DNA of 64,000 bases, taken from Methylosinus sp. PW1 (GTDB lineage: Bacteria > Pseudomonadota > Alphaproteobacteria > Rhizobiales > Beijerinckiaceae). The notes beneath the pieces were generated by a model that made no database searches, was not told the origin of the DNA, and worked only from the letters and a program-made list of their open reading frames with translations. Both the position numbers and the translations under genes were made by a program. Of this stretch, positions 34,164 to 42,337 are shown piece by piece. How positions within the stretch are numbered: position 1 is the stretch's first letter; every line of letters begins with the position of its first letter. The stretch covers positions 2,790,001-2,854,000 of the forward strand of contig NZ_JQNK01000009.1 in NCBI RefSeq assembly GCF_000745215.1, written 5' to 3'.

Positions 34164-36389
34164 ATGTCTCTCACCTCGAAGCTTCCCGCCGCGCTCGCCG
34201 AAGTTCGGCGCCCCGGCGATTTCTACACGAATGGCGTCTTCGACTGGCGCGCGCCGGCTCTGTCCGTCGAGGGCGCCGGGCCGGTTGCGCTGCCGCTGCT
34301 CGAGGCGCAGGCGAGGCTGCTGATCGAGGTCGCCGAGCGCGCGCCTTTCGGACGTCGTGCGGAAACGGTCGTCGATCGGTCCGTGCGTGATTGCTGGCAG
34401 ATCGACGCCGAGCGCGTCAAACTGAGTGGGGGGCGATGGAGCGCGGCGCTCGCTGAGATCGTGGCCCGCGCTGCCGACGGACTCGGCGTCGAGGGCTCGG
34501 TCGAGGCGATCTTCTACAAGCTTTTGATCTATGAGCCGGGCGGCTTCTTCGTCGACCATCGCGACACGGAAAAATGCCCTGGAATGTTCGGCACGCTGAT
34601 CGTCGCGCCGCCTGGCCTCTACTCGGGCGGCGAGCTCGTCATTCGCCATCGCGAGCACGAGGCGCGCATCGACTTGCGCGCGCCGGACCCGGCGGAAGCA
34701 TGCTTTGCCGCTTTCTACGCGGATTGTCGTCACGAGGTTCTGCCGGTCGAGGGCGGCTATCGGCTGGCGCTCGTCTATACTCTGCGCAGGGTGGGCAAGG
34801 GGCGCGCGCCGGCGGCGCCGATCTATGATCGTCAGAGGCGCGACATCGCCGCGCTGCTCGCCGCTTGGCGCAAGGATGGATCGGCTCCAGAGAAGATCGT
34901 GCTCCCGCTCGAGCACGCATACAGCCCGGCCGAAATCTCCTTCGCGTCGCTGAAAGGCGCCGATCAGGCCGCCGCGAAGACACTCAGAGAGGCGGCGCTC
35001 GACGCAGATTGCGATATTCATCTCGCGCTGCTCACCATCGAGGAGAACGGGGCCGCCGAGCACACGGGCTATTCGTCGCGTCACAGCCGGTGGCGCGCGC
35101 AAGAGCCTGAATTCGAGGCGGGTGAAGTGTGCTCTCGCGATGCGACGCTCGGCTCTTGGAGGGACGCCTCGGACGCGATCAGCGATCTCCCGGCCATTCC
35201 CTTCGATGATTGCGAATTGGCGCCGCCCGAGGTCTTCGAGGGGCTCGCGCCGGACGAGGAATATTTCGGCGAGGCGACCGGCAATGAGGGCGCGTCATTC
35301 GAGCGCACCTATCGGCGCGCCGCTCTGGTGCTATGGCCGCGCGAGAATGTTCTCTCCATCCTCGCAAGCGCCGAGCTGGATGACGCTCTGGCCTATCTCG
35401 AAGCCTCTGTCGAGCGCGCCGCGAGCCCGGAGGACCGAGCGCGCGCCGTCGGGCTCGCCGACGCGATCGGGGCGCGCCTCGTCGAAGCGAGCTGGCTTCC
35501 TCTTTGTGTAGGGCCGACGCCGACGGCGCGGCTGCTCGCCGCCTATCGCCGTCTCTGCCATGTCGCCGGCGTCGAGAATTGCTTCGAGCGCCTATTGCCG
35601 ATACGCGGTTTCGAGCCGCAGGACGTCGAGTCCTTGGCGGACGCCTTGTCGCTGGTCGCAGAGGCGCGGCGCGCCGTTCTCGTCGAGCGTCTCTCGGCCG
35701 GCGCCGCACGCGCGTCCTTTCCTGCCTGCGCGAAGCTCTTGCGTCGGCTCGCCGTCTCGTCGCTGGCGCCCGAGCTTCGCCCGGCCGCGGCGCATCTTCT
35801 TTCCGCAATGCCCCCTCATGCCGATGAGGAGCATGATTGGCGCAGGCATTCGCCCAAGGCTGAAGAAATCGCCGATATGCTTGCGGCTCTGCGCTGGATC
35901 GACGAAAGCGCGAATGCGCGCGCGGCGGAACGGCTTCTGACTGAGCGAAAAACCTATCGCCTCGACGCCATTCTCGTGCCGGCGCTGCGTCTGCTGGCGG
36001 AGCAGGGCGTTCTTTCGGACGCCGATACGGCGATCGAGCGGCTACGCGCCGCCTGCCTCGATCACCTGCGCGCTCGCGCAGCGGAGCCGCTCGAGCCGCC
36101 CGCCGATTGGCGCCGCGCCTCGGCGCTCGACTGCAAATGCGGCGATTGCGCCGACTTGTCGCGTTTCCTCGACGATCCGACGCGCAAGGAGTTCGTCCTG
36201 CGCGCCGCCGAAGCGGCTCGATCGCATCTCGAGCAGACCATTCGCTCGGCGAAGGCGGACGTCGACGCCAAGACCTTGCGCCAGGGGAGGCCCTACAGCC
36301 TCGTCTGCACGAAGAACCGCGCCAGCTACGAGCGCCGCGTCGTGCAGCGCGGCGAGGATTTGCGGAACATTTCGATCATCGACGGGTGA
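34164..36389 (+). CDS. 2OG-Fe(II) oxygenase with large C-terminal region
   Basis: A 741-residue protein. Residues 100-210 form a prolyl-4-hydroxylase-like 2-oxoglutarate/Fe(II) domain: metal ligands H132-x-D134 (FFVDHRDTEK) and H190 (CRHEVLP), and the 2OG-binding R200 (GGYRLAL). A 450-residue helical region follows, then a cysteine cluster C-K-C-x2-C at about residue 657 and a C-terminal LVCTKNRASYERRV block. I recall a similar C-terminal arrangement in fungal proteins of this class, but the substrate is unknown. ATG 34164 is chosen because homology starts there. A scrap of its C-terminus is repeated at 16541-16679. Confidence 0.8.
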   Translation: MSLTSKLPAALAEVRRPGDFYTNGVFDWRAPALSVEGAGPVALPLLEAQARLLIEVAERAPFGRRAETVVDRSVRDCWQIDAERVKLSGGRWSAALAEIVARAADGLGVEGSVEAIFYKLLIYEPGGFFVDHRDTEKCPGMFGTLIVAPPGLYSGGELVIRHREHEARIDLRAPDPAEACFAAFYADCRHEVLPVEGGYRLALVYTLRRVGKGRAPAAPIYDRQRRDIAALLAAWRKDGSAPEKIVLPLEHAYSPAEISFASLKGADQAAAKTLREAALDADCDIHLALLTIEENGAAEHTGYSSRHSRWRAQEPEFEAGEVCSRDATLGSWRDASDAISDLPAIPFDDCELAPPEVFEGLAPDEEYFGEATGNEGASFERTYRRAALVLWPRENVLSILASAELDDALAYLEASVERAASPEDRARAVGLADAIGARLVEASWLPLCVGPTPTARLLAAYRRLCHVAGVENCFERLLPIRGFEPQDVESLADALSLVAEARRAVLVERLSAGAARASFPACAKLLRRLAVSSLAPELRPAAAHLLSAMPPHADEEHDWRRHSPKAEEIADMLAALRWIDESANARAAERLLTERKTYRLDAILVPALRLLAEQGVLSDADTAIERLRAACLDHLRARAAEPLEPPADWRRASALDCKCGDCADLSRFLDDPTRKEFVLRAAEAARSHLEQTIRSAKADVDAKTLRQGRPYSLVCTKNRASYERRVVQRGEDLRNISIIDG

Positions 36390-36600
36390 GACATTCAGTG
36401 TGAGCTTCTCACCCTTCGAGCAGCAGCAACGGAAGCGGCTTTCGACGGGCGACAATGATCCAAAGCTTTACCGATCGCCGAAGCGGAGTTCGTCGGGTGG
36501 GCGTCACTTGCCGCTCGCTCGACATTCCGAGCGCCTCTAGGCAATCGGCTGACAGGATCGATCACCGACGTCCCAGTGTCGTCGAAGACCGCGAGCGAGG
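36390..36600 (+). repeat. Downstream flank of the oxygenase gene, duplicated at 16680-16860
   Basis: This 3' flank resembles 16680-16827. It ends (36539-36590) in another copy of a vapC 3' end (minus strand), with the stretch AAACGAAATCCCAC deleted relative to 37557-37610. No gene is present. Confidence 0.65.
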
Positions 36601-36635
36601 AGACCGCCTGTCGACGGGAGTTTGGTATTGATCCC

Positions 36636-36654
36636 TATAACGTTAGGCGTTATA
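36636..36654 (+). promoter_or_regulatory. Operator/promoter of higBA module 2
   Basis: TATAACG-TTAGG-CGTTATA, a 7-bp inverted repeat overlapping a TATAAC -10-like hexamer and ending seven bases before the toxin frame. The position and symmetry fit autoregulation by the HigA dimer. Confidence 0.6.
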
Positions 36655-36661
36655 TCATTTC

Positions 36662-36946
36662 ACGATCAAGAGCTTTGCCGACCATGAAACGGAACTCATA
36701 TGGTCGGGTCACCGCAGCCGGCGCTTGCCGCCGGACATTCAGACAGTGGCGCTGCGCAAACTGCGCCTACTGAACCAAGCGCGTGTGCTGAACGATCTGC
36801 GCGTTCCGCCGGGCAATCGTCTCGAGGCGCTCGTGGGCGATCGCGCGGGCCAGCATTCGGTCAGGATCAACGATCAATGGCGCATCTGTTTTTTCTGGAT
36901 CGAAGGAGGGCCATCCCATGTCACCATCGTCGACTACCATGACTGA
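36662..36946 (+). CDS. higB: HigB-type toxin with ACG in place of the start codon
   Basis: The full HigB sequence is open from ACG 36662: IKSFADHETELIWSG, LPPDIQTVALRKLRLLNQA, LRVPPGNRLEALVGD and QHSVRINDQWRICFFW. HigB proteins begin MIKSFAD or similar, so ACG occupies the position of the usual ATG. The first in-frame ATG lies far downstream and would remove the N-terminal helix. Translation from ACG would be weak; otherwise the toxin is inactive. It overlaps higA at its 3' end. Confidence 0.7.
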   Translation, partial: TIKSFADHETELIWSGHRSRRLPPDIQTVALRKLRLLNQARVLNDLRVPPGNRLEALVGDRAGQHSVRINDQWRICFFWIEGGPSHVTIVDYHD

Positions 36947-37232
36947 TCTCCTGCCGAACCCGACCCCCGGCGAAATCCTTGCCGAGGAGTTCATAATTCC
37001 AATGAGGTTGAGCCAAACGGCGCTCGCTCGAGCCATTCGAGTGCCGCCGCGCCGGATCAACGAGATCGTCCTCGGCAAGCGGGCGATCACTGCGGATACG
37101 GATCTGCGGCTCGCGCGATATTTCGGCGTCTCGGAGGGCTTCTTTCTCGGCTTGCAGGCCGATCACGATCTCATGGAGCGGCGCCGACAGATCAGCCAGG
37201 AACTCGACGCGATCGAGCCTCGCGCGGCATGA
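36918..37232 (+). CDS. higA: HigA-type XRE antitoxin
   Basis: A 104-residue XRE protein: NPTPGEILAEEFIIPMRLSQ, then RRINEIVLGKRAITADTDLR and YFGVSEGFFLGLQ, typical of HigA. AAGGAGGG at 36903-36910 favours ATG 36918; ATG 36939, whose ATG overlaps the toxin stop region, is the alternative and gives the more usual N-terminus MTDLL. Downstream, 37233-37556 holds no gene, only a HigA scrap (GNRADFWLN, near 37370-37395). Confidence 0.88.
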   Translation: MSPSSTTMTDLLPNPTPGEILAEEFIIPMRLSQTALARAIRVPPRRINEIVLGKRAITADTDLRLARYFGVSEGFFLGLQADHDLMERRRQISQELDAIEPRAA

Positions 37233-37446
37233 TGCGCTTGCGGCGCCGAGGATAAATGCTGACGCTTTCGGAGTTGTGTGGAGAAGGGCCTCGGCGCGTC
37301 ACGGAGCGGCGAGTTTGCTGTTACTCTGTTTCGAAATTGGTTGCGCTCATTCCGCGCGTCTATTCGGCAACCGCGCCGACTTCTGGCTGAACGCTCATGA
37401 CTCCCCCTCATCTTTAGGATAGACCCATTTTCGCCGCGGCGGCTCG

Positions 37447-37474
37447 CGAAACCGTTCGTTAACGAACGGTTTCG
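37447..37474. repeat. Perfect 28-bp palindrome
   Basis: CGAAACCGTTCGTT followed directly by its reverse complement, centred on GTTAAC. It lies in the gene-poor gap between higA and the vapC pseudogene, about 85 bp beyond the vapC 3' end. It has no T-run, so a protein-binding or recombination site is more likely than a terminator. Confidence 0.75.
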
Positions 37475-37556
37475 ATGGGTGGCGGGCAATGCGGACGACA
37501 GCTGACCTGAGCACGCGCGTCGAATATTCTGCGCGTTCTGGCAATCGGCTGGCGGA

Positions 37557-37960
37557 TCAAACGAAATCCCACGGATCGATTACCGACGCCCCGGTGTCGT
37601 CGAAGACCGCGGTATTGCGCGTGACCACGATGAGATCGTGAACGATCGCGGTCGCCGCGATCAGTCCGTCCACATCGCCGCGCGGCCGGATCGCGGCGAT
37701 CCGTCCCCATTCGACGGCGATCTGATCGGTGATCGGCAGGATGCGGTCGGAATGGTCGCTCCGCAGCTTACGAAGCCATTCGGCGAGATGGCCGGCGGCT
37801 TTGGGGTCAGACTTCTGCTTCAGCGCGATTCCACGCATGATTTCTCCCAGCGTGAGCACGCTGAGATGGATCCCGAGCGGATCGACGGAGCGCAGCCACG
37901 CGATCACCCTTGTAGAGCCCCGCCGAGCATAGCGACGACATTGGTGTCGACCAGATACAT
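37557..37960 (-). pseudogene. vapC: VapC PIN-domain toxin, frameshifted
   Basis: Starts MYLVDTNVVAML at ATG 37960 (first PIN aspartate present), then shifts frame near 37910. The remaining frame is complete: SVLTLGEIMRGIALKQKSD, AVEWGRIAAIRPRGDVDGLI, TAIVHDLIVVTRNTAVFDDT and VIDPWDFV. One frameshift separates the N-terminal 12 residues from the rest. It overlaps the antitoxin stop by one base (TGATG), a normal coupled arrangement. Pieces of its 3' end recur at 16826 and 36539. Confidence 0.8.
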
Positions 37961-38200
37961 CAGAAGGGCGAGCCGCGGCTGGGCGCCTTGGCGCGCCGGA
38001 CAATCGCCTCGGCGAACTCGTCGTCCCAGCTCGGGCCGGCGAGCAGATCGTCGACCAGCGAGGGCTTGGCGCGCAACAGGTCATAGTCTTGCGCAGACAG
38101 CACGACCGCCGCGCAAAGTTACGGTCTGCGGGCCGTCCTCGCGCGCCTTCTGCACCACTTTGGAGAACTGGTTCTTGGCGTCTTGCCGCGACCATTCCAT
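37960..38200 (-). pseudogene. Phd/YefM-type antitoxin, frameshifted
   Basis: MEWSRQDAKNQFSKVVQKAR and GPQTVTLRGG match Phd/YefM antitoxins. A frameshift near 38115 then separates this from AVVLSAQDYDLLRAKPSLV and DDEFAEAIVRRAKAPSR. Both members of this operon thus carry one frameshift each. Confidence 0.8.
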
Positions 38201-38387
38201 GCGATTGGGTTCCTGGCTTGCCTGGCTAGCTATGTAGGCGGTAGGCGGAGGCGTCAACGCACCATTTTTCTGACGCAGGCCCTGTGAGCTCTCTCCGTGT
38301 CGACCTCCTGATCGGAAGCAATAATGCGTTGTACTGGCACGATTGAAATGTTGAGAGGTTGAAGCAGGCGTGGGTGGAGGGGGAGGG

Positions 38388-39620
38388 CAGGGCCGTTCAG
38401 TTCTCTATACTTTATAGCGGACGGGCGATTCCCGTCGCGACGGATGTGTGAATCTATAGGCGACAACCCGAATCGGAGGTTGTCGCATGCAGGTGTCGCT
38501 TCTGGAGATTTTGCGGGACATTCCGGATCATCGTCGCCGAGAAGGCAAGCGGTTCGATCTTTCGACGGTGCTGCTCTACGCGATCATCGCCATGGTCGGC
38601 GGCGCCAATTCTTATCGGCAGATGCATGAGTTCATTCGCGCGCATCGTCTGCGATTGAACGACGCCTTCGGCCTGAAGCTGCCCTACACGCCATCCTACA
38701 CCGGTCTGCGGCTGATCCTGCAAGGCGTCGATCCGGCAGCGTTGGAGGCGGCGTTTCGACGTCATGCCGCGAGCATGCCGGCGCCGCCCGCCGTGCAGGG
38801 GCTGACGGCGATCGCCGTCGACGGGAAGACTCTGCGCGGCAGCTTCGATGCGTTCAGCGACCGGAAGGCCGCGCACATGATGTCGGCGCTGCGACACGCC
38901 GATCGGATCGTGCTCGCGCATGTGATGGTCGCCGAAAAGAGCAATGAGATTCCCACCGCTCCGGAGCTGATCGAAGCGCTGGGATTGAAGCGCTGCCTGT
39001 TCACGCTCGACGCAGAACACTGCCAAAAAAACTGTTCGAACGCGTGATCGCGTCCGGCAATCACCTGCTGACGCAGGTGAAGGACAATCAACCGGGCCTG
39101 CGTCGCCGGCTCGAACTCGGCGCGGCGGGCCGCAAGCCGAGCGGCTCTGCGACGAGCCAGTCGAAAGGCCGCAACCGCTGGGAGACGCGAAAGCTTTCTG
39201 TCTTTCCAGCGAAGGCGTGGTTCCGCCATACGGCGTGGGAGCCGCTCATAAAGACCGTGCTGCGGCTGGAGCGCACAATCTACCGCCGCGATCCGGCGAC
39301 CGGTCTTTTGAAGCAGACGATCGAGACCGTCTATTGGGTGTCCTCGGCGACCGGCCCGACGCCCGAGCGTTGGAACGAATGGATCAGAGGCCATTGGCGC
39401 ATCGAGAACGGCAGCCACTATGTGCGCGACGTGGCGTTCGCGGAGGACGCTTCGCGCATTCGCAAGAACCCGGACATCGTCGCGCGGCTCCGCTCCTTCG
39501 CCTATAATCTCCTGCGCGCCGATGGTTGCGACAACATCAAGAACGCCAGATGGCGCGCCGCTCTCAATATCCGAGCTGCCCTCGAAATGGCAGGGGCTCG
39601 TTAAGAACTGCACAGCCCTG
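38388..39620 (+). mobile_element. ISAs1-family insertion sequence, copy B (1233 bp)
   Basis: Same length and apparently the same sequence as 188-1420, with the same terminal repeats, but flanked by a different perfect 10-bp duplication, AGGGGGAGGG, at 38378-38387 and 39621-39630. It lies 187 bp upstream of the phd-vapC pseudogene pair. Confidence 0.95.
38487..39604 (+). CDS. ISAs1-family DDE transposase (made by -1 frameshift)
   Basis: Identical product to the gene at 287-1404, with the run of seven A at 39025-39031 joining the two frames. That two independently inserted copies keep the same frame break is the best evidence here that it is programmed. Confidence 0.9.
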
Positions 39621-39972
39621 AGGGGGAGGGCTGGCACGTGCAACGGAAGCCCGTGCAGTGTCGGGTTGTCGATGGCGACACCTCCTTCATTTACCGCCAA
39701 ATCGGAATAGCAGCGCGTCGCATTCATGTCGAACGGCAGGACGCGATCTACGAACGGCTCCAGCACACCTTCACGCGCCACGGCGGGTTCGCCTTGCCTA
39801 TGTCCACCGTCTATCGGGCGTCCGATCCCCAGGGACCGGCGAGCCGTTGGATGATCGAACGTTGCGAAGTGTCCGAAGCAGATGGGCGCCGAGGACGTGA
39901 TCGCCGCTCCGACGCTTGTCGCTTCGTATGCAAAAATTTGGGACAGGGCCGGCGCGTCTATTCGACGCTCCC
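39621..39972. other. Gene-free stretch with a PIN-toxin scrap
   Basis: The minus strand at 39690-39780 encodes DRVLPFDMNATRCYSDLAVN, a piece of a FitB/VapC-like PIN toxin. 39864-39905 is the 42-bp block shared with 30237-30278. Nothing else is recognised. Confidence 0.5.
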
Positions 39973-41877
39973 TCACGCCTTTACCTTTTCCTTTGTCTTC
40001 ACCTTCACTTGGTTCTGTCCCTCCTTCTTGCGCATCTCCTGCTCGGCGAGCTTGCGGAACATGTCGATCTCTTCGCGCGCGCCCGGCGCCTGCACGCCCT
40101 TGGGGCCGGCATAGCGCAGATGCGACAGATCGGCGGCGATGGTCACCCCGTCGATCGCCGTCTTCAAATTGGTGAGTAAGATCACCTTCGTATAGCGCGT
40201 GCTCTCGCTCGTGCGCTCGTCGCTCGCGTGCCCGGTGATCTCGTCGACCCAGCCGGGGTTGATGTCCGCCCGGTTCTTGAGCGCCGTCGTGACATTGTGC
40301 CGGAAGGAATGGAAGTCGACGAGCGGCTCTTTCACGCCGATCTTGTGGCGATAATGGGTGAACCGCCCGCTGAAGGCGTCCGAATGCCGATTTCCCGACC
40401 CCTGGGCGATCAGCTCCGGAAACAGCGGCTCGTCCGCAGCGCGGCCGTAAAAACGGTATTCCAGAAATCCGAAATCCAAGATGAGGGTCGGCAGCGGCAG
40501 GTCGCGATCCGAGGAGTCGGTCTTCGAGCCGCGGATTTCGAGATAGGCGATGCCGTCGAGGAATTTGATGTCGCCGACCTTGCGGCAGCACAATTCGTCC
40601 TCGCGGGCGCCGAGCAGCCGCCCGAGGAGCGGAACCCAGAACAAGGCGTCGCGGTAGATGGTCGGTCCGGGCTTGCTGCGGCGGTGGATCGAAAGGCAGC
40701 CGGTCCACACCGCCGATTCGAAGAGCTTGCGCTCCAGCGACGCCGGCCACATCCGCCGTTCCTCGCGAGCGGCGCGGCCTCGGCGGCGCTTGGATTTGAG
40801 TCCGGCGAAAGGGTTTTTCAGCCCGTCCGGCAGGCGGCCGTTCTGCTCGAGCCAATTCCAATAGGTGGAGAGATTGGTCAGATGCTTATTGGCCGTCGTC
40901 GGCGCGAGCATCGGAACCGTCTCCTTCGGATTCTCTTCGCGGAATTTCACGACGGCGGCGCCGACCTTGGTCAGCGGCAGATCGCGCCACTGGCGCGACT
41001 TGTCGTAGTAGCGCGGCAGACGGAGAAGGTCGGCTTTGTAGTCGGAGACGACCGCCTTCGTGATTCGCGTCGGCGGCGGATCGCCGACCAGCGCCTCGAA
41101 TGTGTTGCGGGCCGAGCGCGCATTGTTCGGCATGTCCGCCTTCCACTCCTTCAGCGTCGTCTTGCTCTCGACGAAATCGTCCCAGGCGGCGAAGAACGGC
41201 TTTTCCGGCGCGGGGGCGGGCGCCGCCGCGGGCTGCGGCGCGGGCGGCGCCGGCGCGGCTGCGCTGCGCGGCACGGGCTCGACCTCGCCGCCCTCGATGG
41301 CGAACGTCTCGTCGAGCAGAGTCATGAAGCCGCGCAGCACCGCGCGCTCGATCATGGGTCCCGCCGGCCCGTCCAATTTCTCCTCCGCGATGCCGATCTC
41401 GGCGCAGGCCATCTTCATGGCCTCTCGCAGAAACGGGCGCGCCTCCGCCATCTGGCCCGCGAGAAGGGCGGCGATCGCTGGACGGAGGTCATCCTCGTGA
41501 TTGATTCGCGCCACCGTGTGGAACAGATTTTGGGTCTCTTGGAGGAATTCCGGCCCGAGTCGCGCGGCCTCCTCGGCGTCGAAATAGGAGGCGCCGTGGC
41601 TGGCGAGATTGTTCTCGACCGCGACCACCTGCCTGTCGATCCAGGCGCGCACGAGCCTTTCGGCCTCGGCCTTGACCGTAACGAGATCGAGCTCCTCCAT
41701 CAGCCTCTCCACGCACGTCCGCAGCACGCGCGCCCGCTTGATGGCGAGCCGATAAGCGGTCGTGCGCAGCCCCACGACAATCTCTCTCCGGCCGCAGAAA
41801 GACGCAAGCCGCTGCGGCAGGGCGAAACGGAACTGATAGGCGGAGGCGCGCCGGCGCAGATTGCAGCCGCTCTTCAT
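39973..41877 (-). CDS. Tyrosine site-specific integrase (DUF6538 type)
   Basis: A 634-residue integrase. The N-terminus resembles DUF6538 (YQFRFALPQRLASFCGRREI). A proline/alanine linker sits near residues 205-225, a SAM-like core-binding domain follows, and then the catalytic domain with R (LLGAREDELCCRKV), K (EIRGSKTDSSDRDLPL), H-S-F-R (FHSFRHNVTTALKN), GHASDERTSESTRY with the nucleophile tyrosine, and a lysine-rich tail. The start codon lies about 100 bp from the tRNA-Gln 3' end, the classical place for an island integrase whose target is that tRNA. ATG 41877 is preferred; TTG 41946 would add 23 residues. Confidence 0.92.
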   Translation of the reverse strand: MKSGCNLRRRASAYQFRFALPQRLASFCGRREIVVGLRTTAYRLAIKRARVLRTCVERLMEELDLVTVKAEAERLVRAWIDRQVVAVENNLASHGASYFDAEEAARLGPEFLQETQNLFHTVARINHEDDLRPAIAALLAGQMAEARPFLREAMKMACAEIGIAEEKLDGPAGPMIERAVLRGFMTLLDETFAIEGGEVEPVPRSAAAPAPPAPQPAAAPAPAPEKPFFAAWDDFVESKTTLKEWKADMPNNARSARNTFEALVGDPPPTRITKAVVSDYKADLLRLPRYYDKSRQWRDLPLTKVGAAVVKFREENPKETVPMLAPTTANKHLTNLSTYWNWLEQNGRLPDGLKNPFAGLKSKRRRGRAAREERRMWPASLERKLFESAVWTGCLSIHRRSKPGPTIYRDALFWVPLLGRLLGAREDELCCRKVGDIKFLDGIAYLEIRGSKTDSSDRDLPLPTLILDFGFLEYRFYGRAADEPLFPELIAQGSGNRHSDAFSGRFTHYRHKIGVKEPLVDFHSFRHNVTTALKNRADINPGWVDEITGHASDERTSESTRYTKVILLTNLKTAIDGVTIAADLSHLRYAGPKGVQAPGAREEIDMFRKLAEQEMRKKEGQNQVKVKTKEKVKA

Positions 41878-41977
41878 GGATTTTGGACCCCATTTTGGAC
41901 CAATGCTTTGGACCTCGGGGCGCGCGAAACCGGGGCTCTTTTTCAAGAGCCTGGAACTCTAGGGATTTTATCGAGTA

Positions 41978-42051
41978 TGGCTGGGGGACCTGGATTCGAA
42001 CCAAGATTAACGGAGTCAGAGTCCGCTGTTCTACCGTTGAACTATCCCCCA
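41978..42051 (-). tRNA. tRNA-Gln (anticodon CTG)
   Basis: The minus strand folds into a standard cloverleaf: acceptor TGGGGGA with TCCCCCA, discriminator G and encoded CCA; anticodon stem GCGGA/TCCGT around the loop CTCTGAC with anticodon CTG; T arm with TTCGAAT. Its 3' end faces the integrase gene and is the probable attachment site. No second copy of its 3' end was found elsewhere in the window. Confidence 0.95.
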
Positions 42052-42337
42052 ACGGTCGCGCGGCGAAGCGGCGCGTCGCGGTGATCTAAAGAGAGGATGC
42101 GCCTCTGTCAACATGATCGGCGCGGTTTGATCAGCGCGGTATGTGGCGCGACCTTCGCCGGTTTTCACAATGGCCTCGCTCGCGCCCGTCGGCCCGCCCG
42201 CCGGCGCGGCCCGTAAACGCGCTCCTTGGCATTCGCGCCGGCCTTGCTACACTTCCCGCGATCGGCCATGAGAGTTCGTCGAGACGGGGATCGGCGGCGC
42301 GGCGGCGCGAAGGAAAAAAGGCCGATCGGGAGGCGGG

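Noticed and set aside
38762..40861. A 699-codon minus-strand frame running across IS copy B and the integrase
   Set aside because: It joins the antisense of an ISAs1 transposase to a shifted frame of the integrase; the true genes in other frames are well supported.
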